Shown here: positions 1 to 10,784 of the stretch, piece by piece | Numbering within the stretch: the stretch's first letter is position 1 | How the letters are laid out: each line of letters opens with the position of its first letter | Source: Verrucomicrobiota bacterium | GTDB lineage: Bacteria > Verrucomicrobiota > Verrucomicrobiia > Limisphaerales > J093 | NCBI GenBank assembly: GCA_029556615.1 | Contig: JAKQDD010000213.1 | Location: forward strand, 32,609 to 96,608 | Reading direction: 5' to 3' | DNA length: 64,000 nt | Program-made: the position numbers and the translations under genes | Notes under the pieces: generated by a model | Databases searched by the model: none | What the model saw: the letters and a program-made list of their open reading frames with translations, nothing else | What the model was told of the DNA's origin: nothing

Positions 1-717
1 GATGTAGTCCTTGCTCTGCAGCGCCTCCGACAACAGCGCCGTCCCGGTCTCTCCACGGCTGAGGATTGCACCGCGCCACGCCGCCGCCTTGACCTGGTGC
101 GGCAGTCCGTCCGTGGCCCGCAAGGCATCATAGAGCTTCACCGCGTTCTCGCCCGAAGCCGACTCCGCGCACCGCAGCAGACCCTCGCAAAAGGCGAGCT
201 GGTTGGCTGCGGACGCCCGGGGCAGGGCCTCCCGCAAAGCCGCCGTCGCACCCGGCGTGGCGATCCGCCCCAGCGCCCGTGCCGCCGCCTGGGCGACGTC
301 CGGATCGGATGACGCCAGCAATCGGATCAGGGGCTGCACCGCCTGCTCATCGCGGCGGACCCCGACGCTGCCGATCACCCCCACCAGCGGGCGCCCCTCG
401 AGCCGCCCGAGGGCGTCCCGCAACGCGGCGTCCACCGCGGCACCCGGGATCGTCTCGAGGGCGTACCGGGCCATGTGCGACAGCTTCTCATCCGGCAACA
501 GCGCCACGAGCGCGGGCACCGCATCCGCCGTCCCGATCACCGCCAGCTCACGGCAGGCGTCGGCCTTCTCCTTCACCCCGGCGCCGGATTGCAGCACCGC
601 CACCAGCTGATCCCCCGACCGCGTCAGCAGCGGAGTCGGATTCTGGGCATTGACTCGAGCAGTCGCCGCGCCGGCCAGCGCCAGCGCCAAGAACAGGGGA
701 CTCAAGAAACGTGACAT
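1..717 (-). CDS. Exported HEAT-repeat protein, C-terminus outside the window
   Basis: Translating the minus strand from the ATG at 717 gives an open frame of 239 codons that runs off the window edge. It begins with a signal peptide (MSRFLSPLFLALALAGAATA). Alpha-helical HEAT/PBS-lyase-like repeats follow; recognisable pieces are DAVPALVALLPDEKLSHMARYAL and QPLIRLLASSDPDVAQAAARALG. Such repeats usually form a protein-binding scaffold. A good ribosome site (AAAGGAAG) precedes the start, and only 32 bp separate it from the upstream oxidoreductase gene, so the two are probably co-transcribed. In planctomycetes and verrucomicrobia HEAT proteins often neighbour Gfo/Idh oxidoreductases linked to sugar breakdown (established association; the role here is inference). 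The catalytic partner, if any, lies outside the window. Confidence 0.8.
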   Translation of the reverse strand, partial: MSRFLSPLFLALALAGAATARVNAQNPTPLLTRSGDQLVAVLQSGAGVKEKADACRELAVIGTADAVPALVALLPDEKLSHMARYALETIPGAAVDAALRDALGRLEGRPLVGVIGSVGVRRDEQAVQPLIRLLASSDPDVAQAAARALGRIATPGATAALREALPRASAANQLAFCEGLLRCAESASGENAVKLYDALRATDGLPHQVKAAAWRGAILSRGETGTALLSEALQSKDYI

Positions 718-749
718 GATGACTTCCTTTGCTTTGAGACGGGACGAAA

Positions 750-2129
750 TCAGAAAATGTAGGGCTCGCGCATGGCCCGCGACCGCAGTCGGTTGGCCTC
801 CGCATCGTTGATGAACTCCTCCTTGACAGGATCATAACGGACGTCCCGCTTCAGCCACATGCAGATGTTGGCGGCGTGGACGGCCGACATCGACCGGTGC
901 ATCACCACCGGGTTGGCCACGGTCAGCCGGCGCGACTTGACGCAATTGAAAAAGTCCCGCACGTGACTCATCGGCCGCTGGGTCCGAGCCATGTAATCCT
1001 GAACCACCTTGTTGAAGTCCGCCAGCAATGCCGGCGACGACGCCTCCGGGCGCGAGTAGCCGTCGGCCGCCGCCACCCAGCCTTCCGGCCCCTCGAAACG
1101 CATCCCGCACGAGCCGTGCCACCAGCCCTCGCGATGAAGAATCATCTTCGCCCCGTTCGCAAACACCGTCTCCATGCCGTCCCCCGTGGGATTCGCGACG
1201 TACCGATACAGGACCGGTGAGGTGTCCAGCAGCCCCAGACCGGCCTGGGCCTGGGCAAACGTGTGCGCCCCCCATTCGCCGATGCAGCTCGTATGGAAAT
1301 CATAGTGCCCGCGCCAGCCGCCGCGGGTGTACGTCGCGTTGTACGGCCGCCAGGGACACGGCCCCAGCCACTGGTCCCAATCCACCTCGTCCTTCGACGG
1401 CTCCGGTTCCGCCGGCAGCCAGTCGTGACGCATCTCCGCCGCGTCCCACGGCGCGATGTGCGCCCGCGCCGTGTGCACCTTGCCCAACCGCCCGGCCAGC
1501 GCGATCTCGATCGCAAACACAAAATTCGCCTCGCTCAGCCGCTGCACACCGGTCTGATACACCCTCCCGTACCGGCGCGCCGTCTCCACCACCGCACGCC
1601 CCTCGGCAATTGTCATCGCCGACGGCTTCTCCGAATACACGTCCTTTCCCGAACGCAGCGCCCATGTCGATGCCAGCGCATGCCAGCGATCGCCGGTCGC
1701 AATCAGCACCGCGTCAAGGTCCGTCCGCGTCGCCAGAAACTCCCGGATGTCCTTGTACAAGGCGCAGTCCGTGTTCCCGTACCGGCTGTCCACCATCTTC
1801 TTGACCGCCTCCCGCCGCTGCCGCTGCGGATCGCACACCGCCACAAATTGTACGTCCTTCTCCGGCAGCATCCATGACAGCACCCCCGAACCCCGGCCGC
1901 CAATCCCGACCCCGCCCAGGATGATCCTCTCGCTCGGCGGCACCGCCCCGTTCCGCCCGAGAACCGAGGCCGGGATCAACAGCGGCGTCGCCGCCACACC
2001 CCCGGCCACCGCCACGCGCCGCAGGAATCGCCGCCGACTCTCAACCGGCCCGCACCTCCCGCTGCCGCCGCCTGCCGCCGAAGACAGCGCGGCCCTTCCA
2101 CTCCGCAGAGCATCGTAAGACTGTGCCAT
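750..2129 (-). CDS. Tat-exported Gfo/Idh/MocA-family oxidoreductase
   Basis: 459 residues. Residues ~30-50 hold a twin-arginine signal (ESRRRFLRRVAVAGG followed by a hydrophobic stretch), so the enzyme is probably exported folded with its cofactor. A glycine-rich Rossmann loop follows (GGVGIGGRGSG), then VAVCDPQRQRR and the family EKP motif (YSEKPSAMT), whose lysine normally acts in catalysis. The C-terminal half has the Trp/Tyr-rich beta-sheet domain typical of this family (DWDQWLGPCPWRPYN, HYDFHTSCIGEWGAHT). Members use NAD(P) to oxidise or epimerise sugars and inositols; the substrate cannot be read here. I took the ATG at 2129 because it places the Tat motif normally; a longer upstream frame exists but has no leader. 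The start is 75 bp from a divergent membrane-protein gene. Confidence 0.92.
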   Translation of the reverse strand: MAQSYDALRSGRAALSSAAGGGSGRCGPVESRRRFLRRVAVAGGVAATPLLIPASVLGRNGAVPPSERIILGGVGIGGRGSGVLSWMLPEKDVQFVAVCDPQRQRREAVKKMVDSRYGNTDCALYKDIREFLATRTDLDAVLIATGDRWHALASTWALRSGKDVYSEKPSAMTIAEGRAVVETARRYGRVYQTGVQRLSEANFVFAIEIALAGRLGKVHTARAHIAPWDAAEMRHDWLPAEPEPSKDEVDWDQWLGPCPWRPYNATYTRGGWRGHYDFHTSCIGEWGAHTFAQAQAGLGLLDTSPVLYRYVANPTGDGMETVFANGAKMILHREGWWHGSCGMRFEGPEGWVAAADGYSRPEASSPALLADFNKVVQDYMARTQRPMSHVRDFFNCVKSRRLTVANPVVMHRSMSAVHAANICMWLKRDVRYDPVKEEFINDAEANRLRSRAMREPYIF

Positions 2130-2204
2130 GCGTCCCTTGTAGCAACTCCCGGCCCGTCGGCAAATGATCTTTTCGCGCACACCACCTTCGGGCACCATGG
2201 CCTG

Positions 2205-3389
2205 ATGACCAGCGCGACCGATTCGGCTCCCGCACGGGTGGCCTCGATTGATGTCTTTCGCGGCGCCGTGATGTTCCTGATGATGGCCGAAGTGCTGCGC
2301 TTCAGCCGGGTGGCCGACGCGCTTCCCGACGTCCGCCTCTGGCAATGGCTCAGCCATCACCAGTCGCATGTCGCCTGGGTCGGTTGCACCCTGCACGACC
2401 TCATCCAGCCTGCGTTCACCTTCCTCGTCGGCGTGGCCTTGCCGTTCTCGATCGCCGCCCGGACCGCCCGGGGCCAGTCCCGTCCGGGACGCACGCTGCA
2501 CGCGGCCTGGCGAGCCCTCGCCTTGGTCCTCCTCGGCGTCTTCCTCCGGTCAACCGGCGCCCATCAGACAAACTGGACATTCGAGGACACCTTGAGCCAG
2601 ATCGGCCTCGGCTACTTCGTCCTCTATCTCCTGGCCCAGACACCCGTCCGCGTCCAGTGGCTTGGCCTGGCCGTCATCCTCGTGGGCTACTGGACCGCGT
2701 TCGCCCTCTACCCCCTGCCGCCCGCCGATTTCAACTACGCCGGCGTCAACGCCCAACCCGAGCACCTGGCCGCCGGCTTCGCCGCCCATTGGAATAAGAA
2801 CAGCAACCTCGCCTGGGCATTCGACACCTGGTTCCTCAATCTGTTCCCCCGCGCCCAACCCTTCACCCACAACGGCGGCGGCTACGCCACCCTCAGCTTC
2901 ATCCCCACCCTCGGCACCATGGTCCTCGGCCTCCTCGCCGGCCATTGCCTCCGCCGCGAGCTCCCACCCCAGGCCAAAATCAACTGGCTCCTCGTGGCCG
3001 GTGCCCTCTCGTTGACCATCGGATGGACCCTCGGCCAACTCGGGATCTGCCCCGTCGTCAAGCGCATCTGGACCCCCAGCTGGGTCCTGTTCAGCGGCGG
3101 TTGGTGCTTCCTCATCCTCGCAGCGCTCTACGCCGTCCTCGACGTCGCCCAAGGCCGGACCTGGGCTTTCCCACTCACGGTCATCGGCATCAACTCGATC
3201 GCCGCCTATTGCATGGCGCACTTGTTCGAGGGGTTCATCGCCCGCAACCTCACAACACACCTCGGGCACCACGCTTTCGAGTTCCTGGGCAAGCCCTACG
3301 AACCCCTCCTTCACGGCGCCGCGGTGCTCGCCGTCCTCTGGCTCCTGCTGTTCTGGATGTACCGCCGCCGGCTGTTCCTCCGGATCTGA
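2205..3389 (+). CDS. DUF5009 / HGSNAT-like multi-pass acyltransferase
   Basis: 394 residues, almost entirely membrane segments (about ten). Near the N-terminus is the family signature SIDVFRGAVMFLMMAE, followed by QPAFTFLVGVALPFSI, as in DUF5009/DUF1624 proteins related to heparan-alpha-glucosaminide N-acetyltransferase. Characterised relatives move an acetyl group across the membrane onto a sugar. Late motifs GINSIAAYCMAHLFEGF and a basic C-terminus (WMYRRRLFLRI) also fit. The gene is divergent from the Gfo/Idh oxidoreductase, which may suggest a shared theme in glycan handling (inference). Its end converges on the hemD-like gene across a spacer that carries a repeated 25-mer. Confidence 0.82.
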   Translation: MTSATDSAPARVASIDVFRGAVMFLMMAEVLRFSRVADALPDVRLWQWLSHHQSHVAWVGCTLHDLIQPAFTFLVGVALPFSIAARTARGQSRPGRTLHAAWRALALVLLGVFLRSTGAHQTNWTFEDTLSQIGLGYFVLYLLAQTPVRVQWLGLAVILVGYWTAFALYPLPPADFNYAGVNAQPEHLAAGFAAHWNKNSNLAWAFDTWFLNLFPRAQPFTHNGGGYATLSFIPTLGTMVLGLLAGHCLRRELPPQAKINWLLVAGALSLTIGWTLGQLGICPVVKRIWTPSWVLFSGGWCFLILAALYAVLDVAQGRTWAFPLTVIGINSIAAYCMAHLFEGFIARNLTTHLGHHAFEFLGKPYEPLLHGAAVLAVLWLLLFWMYRRRLFLRI

Positions 3390-3406
3390 CATCGCTTCCC
3401 AGCCTG

Positions 3407-3527
3407 CGCCCGCGGCTACAGACGCATGCTGTACCTGCCCACGTCGAGGGCTCCACGAGACCGCCGACCGAGGACAGCTCCCCCCTCACCCGCCGCGGTC
3501 ACCGCCCGCGGCCACCGACGCATGCTG
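3407..3527. repeat. Imperfect 25-bp direct repeat at the end of the hemD-like gene
   Basis: A 25-mer at 3407-3431 (beginning CGCCCGCGGCTACAGACG) recurs at 3503-3527 with two mismatches. The second copy covers the last codons of the uroporphyrinogen-III synthase gene. The first contains the 10-mer GCGGCTACAG, which also occurs at 53398-53407 as one arm of an inverted repeat, so this may be a further interspersed family. The intervening bases show no gene. Confidence 0.6.
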
Positions 3528-4710
3528 CAGCCGAAGCGCCAGCCGCACGCTCCATCGCCTTGATCAGACCGTCCATGGTGTGAGGCTCTGCCTCGACCGC
3601 CGGCGTCACCGACAACTGACGAAGCGCCTCCGTAGTCTCGGGCCCCAACGAAGCCGTGCGCACCCCCGGATACCGCCGCAGGAACTCCGGCAGATCAAAC
3701 CGGGCGTGAAACTGCCCGACCGTCGAACCGCTCGTGAACGTCACCCACTCCGCCCCGCGCGCCATCATCCTCGCCGCGTCCCCGGTCCGATCCGCCGTCT
3801 CGGCCACCGTCCGATAGCACGCCACATCGTCCACAATCGCCCCCTCAGCCTCGAGCAGCCTCGGCAAATCCGGGCTCGCCACCTCGGCCCGCAACAGCAG
3901 GATCCGCAGGTTTTCGAGGCTCATGAACCCCTTCAGCGCCTTCGCAATCTCCCGTCCCTCATGCACCTTCGGCGTCACGTCCACCTTCAAATGCAGTCCG
4001 CGCAAGCGCGCCGCCGTCCCGGGCCCCACGGCGGCCAGCCGGACCGCACCCAAATCCCGCAGGTCCTCGAAGGCCCGGAAGAAGAACCCAAAGAACATGT
4101 CCACCCCGTTGGCGCTCGTGAAGACCATCCAGTCGTAGCTGCCAAGCCCGGCAAGCGCCTCGACCAACGGCTCGCGCGCCGTGGGCGCCTCGATCCGGAT
4201 GCACGGGACTTCGAGCACTTCAGCCCCGTGATCCCTCAGCTTGCGACTGAACTCCGCCACCTGCTCGTACGCACGAGTCACAACGACACGCTGCCCGCTC
4301 AAAGGCTGCCGCTGGCGCGCCGGCTCGCGCGCGGCAACCGGCAGACCGGAGATCGCCTCGGCCGACACCCCCACGCCGGGCACAAACCTGACCGGCACCC
4401 CGCCCGCGGCAACCGCCGACACCTCCCCGGCACTCGCCTGCGCATCCCCGGCCAGCAATCGAACCACCCGCCGCCCCTCCCGCGCCTGATCCACAAGAAA
4501 CGCCGCCAGATCTCCCGAGCCGGGAAAACGCTCCGGCCCGTTCCGAACCATCTCCGCGCCCGCCCCGGCAAGCTGCAGAACCCCTGTCGGCACCCCGGAG
4601 TCGTAAACCACCACAGCCGCCTCCACCAGCGCCTCGGCCCCGCGCAACGTCAGCAACCGCGCGTCCCCAGGACCCGCTCCAATCCAGGCAACAACACCCT
4701 TCGCCTTCAT
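3499..4710 (-). CDS. hemD: Uroporphyrinogen-III synthase with a half-size SUMT-like N-terminal domain
   Basis: 403 residues. Residues ~138-390 are a complete HemD domain: GQRVVVTRAYEQ, DWMVFTSANGVDMFF, AAVGPGTAARLRG, RAEVASPDLP, WVTFTSGSTVGQF and TASLGPETTEALRQL all fit. HemD closes hydroxymethylbilane into uroporphyrinogen III, the branch point to haem, sirohaem and B12. Residues ~6-125 look like the first half of a uroporphyrinogen-III C-methyltransferase (WIGAGPGDARLLTLRGAEAL, REGRRVVRLLAGDA). The usual GGDPFVFGRG loop is replaced by LLAGDAQASAG, and the second half of the methylase fold (about 110 residues) is absent. It is therefore probably not an active methylase, although cobA-hemD fusions are common. 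I chose the start at 4710 (MKAKG). The gene is divergent from rph across 55 bp that hold an inverted repeat. Confidence 0.85.
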   Translation of the reverse strand: MKAKGVVAWIGAGPGDARLLTLRGAEALVEAAVVVYDSGVPTGVLQLAGAGAEMVRNGPERFPGSGDLAAFLVDQAREGRRVVRLLAGDAQASAGEVSAVAAGGVPVRFVPGVGVSAEAISGLPVAAREPARQRQPLSGQRVVVTRAYEQVAEFSRKLRDHGAEVLEVPCIRIEAPTAREPLVEALAGLGSYDWMVFTSANGVDMFFGFFFRAFEDLRDLGAVRLAAVGPGTAARLRGLHLKVDVTPKVHEGREIAKALKGFMSLENLRILLLRAEVASPDLPRLLEAEGAIVDDVACYRTVAETADRTGDAARMMARGAEWVTFTSGSTVGQFHARFDLPEFLRRYPGVRTASLGPETTEALRQLSVTPAVEAEPHTMDGLIKAMERAAGASAAACVGGRGR

Positions 4711-4721
4711 GCCCTGCCAGT

Positions 4722-4754
4722 CTAGCCTGGATTCCCCAAGAGATTCCAGGCTAG
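4722..4754. promoter_or_regulatory. Inverted repeat between the divergent hemD and rph genes
   Basis: CTAGCCTGGA (4722-4731) and TCCAGGCTAG (4745-4754) form a perfect 10-bp inverted repeat with a 13-bp centre, midway in the 55 bp between two divergent starts. It could be a protein-binding site or a hairpin in either leader; nothing in the sequence identifies the factor. Confidence 0.4.
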
Positions 4755-4765
4755 TGTGCACCCCC

Positions 4766-5539
4766 ATGCAACCAACAAACCCGGTCCCCCGCCCCCCCGA
4801 TCAAGCTGCCTCGCCCCTGACGCGATCCTCCGGACGCGGCCCCGACCAACTCCGGCCTCTCCGGTTCCATAACGGGATCGCGCCCCATGCGGCCGGCTCG
4901 ACCCTGGTCGAATGGGGCAACACCCGCGTCATCTGCGGCGTCACCATCGAGGAAATCGTGCCCCGCTGGATGAAGGACCAGGGCATCCCCGGCGGATGGA
5001 TCACCGCCGAATACTCGATGCTCCCTTACTCGACCCTCCAGCGAAAACCCCGCGACGCCTCGAAGGGCCGACCGGACGGCCGCTCCCAGGAGATCCAACG
5101 CCTCATCGGCCGCGCCATGCGCGCCGCCGTCAACCTCGAAAGCATCGGAACCCGCACGCTCTGGATCGACTGCGATGTCCTCCAAGCCGACGGCGGTACC
5201 CGTACCGCCGCCATCACCGGAAGCTACGTCGCCCTCGCCCTCGCCTTGCGCCATCTCCATCGCCAACTGGATCCATCCCTCTCGCCCCACCTTACCCCCG
5301 TCGCCGCCGTCAGCGTCGGCATCGTCAACGGTATCCCGCTCCTCGACCTGGATTATGCCGAAGACTCGTCCGCCGACGTCGACCTCAATCTCGTCATGAC
5401 TGCCGCCGGACACTACATCGAAGTCCAGGGAACCGGCGAACGAACAGCCTTCACCGATGCCCAACTGGCCGATCTCCTCCGCCTCGGCCGGCTCGGCATC
5501 AGCCGGCTCGTCGCTGCTCAGAACGAAGCGCTTCAGTAA
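4766..5539 (+). CDS. rph: Ribonuclease PH
   Basis: 257 residues. RNase PH trims the 3' ends of tRNA and other RNA by phosphorolysis. The sequence shows the expected blocks: SGRGPDQLRPLRF, GSTLVEWGNTRVICGVTIEE, GWITAEYSMLPYST, the substrate-binding RPDGRSQEIQRLIGRAMRA, DCDVLQADGGTRTAAITG, and DLDYAEDSSADVDLNLVMT with its metal- and phosphate-binding acidic residues. The family is usually about 240 residues, so the first ~20 proline-rich residues are extra and the true start may be a little downstream of 4766. It ends 16 bp before prmA, and the two are probably one transcript. Confidence 0.93.
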   Translation: MQPTNPVPRPPDQAASPLTRSSGRGPDQLRPLRFHNGIAPHAAGSTLVEWGNTRVICGVTIEEIVPRWMKDQGIPGGWITAEYSMLPYSTLQRKPRDASKGRPDGRSQEIQRLIGRAMRAAVNLESIGTRTLWIDCDVLQADGGTRTAAITGSYVALALALRHLHRQLDPSLSPHLTPVAAVSVGIVNGIPLLDLDYAEDSSADVDLNLVMTAAGHYIEVQGTGERTAFTDAQLADLLRLGRLGISRLVAAQNEALQ

Positions 5540-5555
5540 GTGGTTCCTTCAGCCG

Positions 5556-6491
5556 ATGAAACCCAAAGCCGAATCGCCTCCCGCGCCCACCAGCACCCCC
5601 GCCCTCACCCAGATCTCGCTCAACGTCCTCGCCGAGGCCGAGGAAGCTGTCGCCGATCTCTTCGAACGAGTCCTGAATCAACCCCCCGTCCTCTATACCG
5701 ACAACGAGACCCAGGTGACCACCGTCAGCGCCTTCCTCCAGGCCCCGCAACGCTGGACCCCCGACCTCGAGAGACGCATCCGGCTCGGGATCCGTGAAAT
5801 CCGCACATTCGGCCTCGCCGTCGGGCACGGACGCCTCCGGGTTCGCCGGTTGCCCCCCACCGAATGGGCCCAGGCCTGGAAACGGCATTTCAAACCCTTC
5901 ACCGTCGGCAACCGACTCCTGATCCGGCCGTCCTGGAGCCAGCGCAGCCCACGCCGGGGTCAGGCCGTGGTCGAGCTGGATCCCGGTTTGAGCTTTGGCA
6001 CCGGCCATCACCCCACCACCCTCTTCTGCCTCAGGCAACTCGTGGCCCGCCTGAGCCCCGACTCGAAGCTCTCCCTGCTCGACGTCGGTTCCGGATCGGG
6101 AATCCTCGCGATCGCCGGCGCCAAACTGGGCTACCACCCCATCGTGGCGTTCGACATCGACCCCGTCGCCGTCCGGGTCGCCCGGGCCAACGCGAGGCGG
6201 AATCGGGTGCTTCATCGGATCTCCTTGTCCCAGGCCGACTTGTCGCGAATGCCAGCACCCTCCGGAGCCCCCTTCGACGTGCTCTGCGCCAACCTCCTCG
6301 CCGAGTTGCTCATCCAGGAACGCCACCGCCTGGCCCGCTGGATCAAACCACACGGCCACCTCCTCCTCGCCGGCATCCTCACCCGGCAGTACCCGGACGT
6401 CCAACGCGCCTTTGCCCAGATCCAATTCCGTCCAACCGCCGTCGAGCGCGTGAAGGAATGGACCTCGGCCGCCTTTTCCGCCTTTTCTTGA
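5556..6491 (+). CDS. prmA: Ribosomal protein L11 methyltransferase-like protein
   Basis: 311 residues. PrmA trimethylates ribosomal protein L11 using S-adenosylmethionine. The family motif appears as ELDPGLSFGTGHHPTT, followed by the class I SAM-binding motif LLDVGSGSGILAIAGAKLG, the acidic strand end AFDIDPVAV, and the catalytic-region motif VLCANLLAELLI (usual form NILA). The N-terminal ~95 residues resemble the L11-recognition domain. The ATG at 5556 lies just past the rph stop. The gene is followed by a ~135-bp spacer without an obvious gene. Confidence 0.9.
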   Translation: MKPKAESPPAPTSTPALTQISLNVLAEAEEAVADLFERVLNQPPVLYTDNETQVTTVSAFLQAPQRWTPDLERRIRLGIREIRTFGLAVGHGRLRVRRLPPTEWAQAWKRHFKPFTVGNRLLIRPSWSQRSPRRGQAVVELDPGLSFGTGHHPTTLFCLRQLVARLSPDSKLSLLDVGSGSGILAIAGAKLGYHPIVAFDIDPVAVRVARANARRNRVLHRISLSQADLSRMPAPSGAPFDVLCANLLAELLIQERHRLARWIKPHGHLLLAGILTRQYPDVQRAFAQIQFRPTAVERVKEWTSAAFSAFS

Positions 6492-6627
6492 ACACGCCCC
6501 GTCGTGTGGCGTCAAAAGAACCGAATGGCCCGGAGCCTGTGCGACCGGCAGTCGGTTTCGTCTGAGTGCGGCCCTTCGACAGGGCAGCACCGCCGTCGGT
6601 CACTCCGGGAGCGCACACAAGAGGTCT

Positions 6628-6789
6628 ATGCCAAAATCCCACGAGATCATCGTTGAGGTTGTCCGGAACACCAAACACCCGTTCCGACAAGTCGATGACC
6701 GTCCAGGCAAACCCAAGAAACACCGCTATGAACGCCGAAAGGTGAAGGAGTGCATCCGAACCGGCGATTGGTCCGGCGAAGAGTCCTGA
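6628..6789 (+). CDS. Small basic hypothetical protein (53 residues)
   Basis: An ATG-started frame of 53 residues (MPKSHEIIVEVVRNTKHPF...). It is rich in Lys and Arg in the middle (RPGKPKKHRYERRKVKE) and ends acidic. A purine-rich AAGAGG lies close before the start, with only three bases between. No family recognised and no membrane segment. It sits in the prmA-fmdB gap and is followed at 6818-6845 by a terminator-like hairpin, which supports real transcription. Codon use looks ordinary but the length makes this uncertain. Confidence 0.45.
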   Translation: MPKSHEIIVEVVRNTKHPFRQVDDRPGKPKKHRYERRKVKECIRTGDWSGEES

Positions 6790-6817
6790 GGCAACCCATC
6801 ACATCATCCTGTTTCCC

Positions 6818-6845
6818 AAAAGCCACGCCGCATGGTGTGGCTTTT
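6818..6845 (+). terminator. Terminator-like hairpin
   Basis: AAAAGCCACGCC and GGTGTGGCTTTT pair as a 12-bp stem with one G-T pair and a four-base loop, ending in a T-run. It lies after the 53-residue ORF and before fmdB. Confidence 0.65.
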
Positions 6846-6920
6846 GGCTTTCCAGGGATTGCATTTTCGCGCGCGAATGGTAAACGTGAATCTCCGTTTC
6901 GCGACGGTTCGACCGAGATT

Positions 6921-7244
6921 ATGCCCACGTACCACTACCTTTGCGCCAAGTGCGGCCATGAGTTCGAGGCCTTCCAATCCATCAAGGCCAAACCCCTCAA
7001 GACCTGCCCGAAAGAACATTGCCCCAAGCCACGATGGGGCAAGGGCGCCGTCCGCCGCCAGTTGAGCGCCGGAGCAGGCATCCTCTTCAAAGGCAGCGGC
7101 TTCTATATCACTGACTACCGCAGCGAAGGCTATAAACAGGCCGCCAGGAAGGAGTCCGAAACCACCGCACCCAAAAAGGAAACCGCAACCGCTTCCAAGC
7201 CCGAGGCTAAAGCGGCGTCCCCAGCCAAAAACCCCAAGTCGTGA
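6921..7244 (+). CDS. FmdB-family zinc-ribbon protein
   Basis: 107 residues. It opens with the FmdB/CxxC_CXXC_SSSS zinc ribbon: MPTYHYLCAKCGHEFEAFQS with a second cysteine pair spread as CPKEHC, then the conserved block GILFKGSGFYITDYR. The C-terminal third is a low-complexity Lys/Ala/Glu/Thr tail, as in many relatives. FmdB was first named as a putative regulator in formamide metabolism, but most members have no proven role. The stop overlaps the GTG start of the next gene (GTGA), which implies translational coupling. Confidence 0.88.
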   Translation: MPTYHYLCAKCGHEFEAFQSIKAKPLKTCPKEHCPKPRWGKGAVRRQLSAGAGILFKGSGFYITDYRSEGYKQAARKESETTAPKKETATASKPEAKAASPAKNPKS

Positions 7245-8609
7245 ACCGGTTCCTCTGGCTCTTGATGTCAGCCGGGGCACTCGCCCCATGCCCCTGCTTC
7301 GGGGCCATCCCGCCCGTCGAACCCGCCTTCGCACCCTCCTTCGCCGTTCATAGCCGCTCCGGTCAGTTCCTCGTCCGCGCCAGTCGGGGCTCAACCCCCA
7401 CCCTCGCCCAGCCCTTACAGTCCACCAACTCATCCTTCATTGCCCTCGCCCCGGAATCCCTCGCCGTCTCCGCCGAACGCGTCAAGGCCGCTCTGCTCCG
7501 GGAACTGGACCTCCCCGATCGCTGGCAGGGCCGAATCCAGCTCACCATCCTCCCCCGCTACTCCCAGATAACCATCCCCAGGGTGGTCTCGGGCCGCTTT
7601 GCCGACGGTTGGCTCCACGCCTGCGACCTGCCGCCGGAAATGGACCGGCTAGACCTCGCTCGCACCCTGGTCCAAACGCTCCTGACTGAAATCGCCAACC
7701 GCCAGGCCGGTCCTTACCCACCCGAAATCCCCCTCTGGCTCGCTGAAGCCCTGGCGTCCCGCATCCTGGCCACCGCGGGACCCGATCCCATCGTCCAGGA
7801 CAATCCCCTCCTCGGCAAGTTCGGCAACGCCATCGGCCAGGTCGCCAACCAGACTCGATATCATGTCGGCGTCGAGGACTGGAGCACAGCCCGCGCCTGG
7901 CTCATCAGCCATCCCCCGCTCAATTTCACCCAGTTGAGCCTTCCTCCCCCTGAGGCTCTCGTCGGCGACGCCCTCCGCACGTACCGCCTCTCGGCACGGC
8001 TCCTCCTCACGGAACTCCAGCACTTGCCGCGCGGCAAACAATGCCTCTCCGCCACCGTCCTCAACCTGACCCGATCCCTCAACTGGCAAACCGCCATGCT
8101 GATCGCTTTCCGCCCCCACTTCGAGCGCCTCCTCGACCTCGAAAAATGGTGGGGACTCGCCTGCGCCGATTTCCTCCTCGGCAGTCAACCGCTCGCCTGG
8201 TCCCGCGCCGTCGTTCTCGACAAACTGACCGATATCCTCGACGTCCACGTCGAAGCCCGCGATTCACCCCCCGGCCCGGGGCGGACCCTGCGCGTGCCGC
8301 TCCAGCGCCTCATCGCCGAGCCCAACGCCGGCCGCTACCGGGGGCTCATCCGAACCCGGCTCGGCCAGTTGCAGGCGCTCCGCAAAAACACCGGCCAGGA
8401 CATGATCTCGCTCGTGTCCGATTATATCGGGGCGCTCCAGGCCTATCTCTCCGGCCCCCGCCCGCCCCGGGGCGCCAGCACCGCCCCCGGTTCCATCGCC
8501 ACCGCCGCCGCCGTCCTCACCCGCGATACCCTCCGCCGCCTCGACGAACTCGACCACCAACGCCACCGCCTCGCCCAAGCCACCCCCGCCGTCCAAGCCC
8601 CCGATAGCG

Positions 8610-8623
<14 letters not shown>
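7241..8623 (+). CDS. Exported protein, possible catalytically dead gluzincin-like peptidase
   Basis: 460 residues with a signal peptide (MNRFLWLLMSAGALAPCPCFGA). The GTG start overlaps the fmdB stop. The segment DLARTLVQTLLTEIANRQ, followed ~10 residues later by PLWLAEALASRI, has the layout of the peptidase MA/gluzincin core (HExxH helix followed by P-WL-EGLA). The HExxH itself is missing, so the protein is probably not an active metalloprotease if the relation is real (inference). The C-terminus is rich in Ala, Arg and Pro. No other domain recognised. Its last 14 bases overlap the end of thiC, which converges on it. Confidence 0.65.
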
Positions 8624-10487
<1,864 letters not shown>

Positions 10488-10514
10488 GATGTCAGCGCTC
10501 CGGGGTACTCCTTG

Positions 10515-10632
10515 AAGGCATCCCTTCGCCGGCATTACCCGGAGCAGGTTCAATGGGTCGACGGCGCCATCGCGCCGCCCTCTCAGCCGTCGGCATCGGC
10601 AAACATCCGCCTGCCGATTGGGCTCCCCAGTG
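10515..10632 (-). promoter_or_regulatory. TPP riboswitch (THI element) controlling thiC
   Basis: Read on the minus strand, the region carries ACTGGGGAGCCC, CGGCTGAGAGGG, then CCATTGAACCTGCTCCGGG, TAATGCCGGCGAAGGGATGCC. These are the conserved parts of the thiamine pyrophosphate aptamer in order. It ends just before the thiC start, so binding of TPP probably hides the ribosome site. Confidence 0.95.
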
Positions 10633-10784
10633 CCATCGACCCTAGGCCCCTGCCCGCTCCCGGTCAAGCAGACCGGATCTGAGGTGCGCCTCGCTGGCGA
10701 AGTTTGACACCCCCACGACTGGCGTCTATACATCCACCCGAGAACAAAACCGATACAACAACCAACCCAGACCCCCGAGATACC

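Noticed and set aside
2205..3389. DUF5009-like protein as an O-antigen acetylase
   Set aside because: The DVFRGAVMFLMMAE and QPAFTFLVG motifs fit the HGSNAT-like group better than the OafA group.
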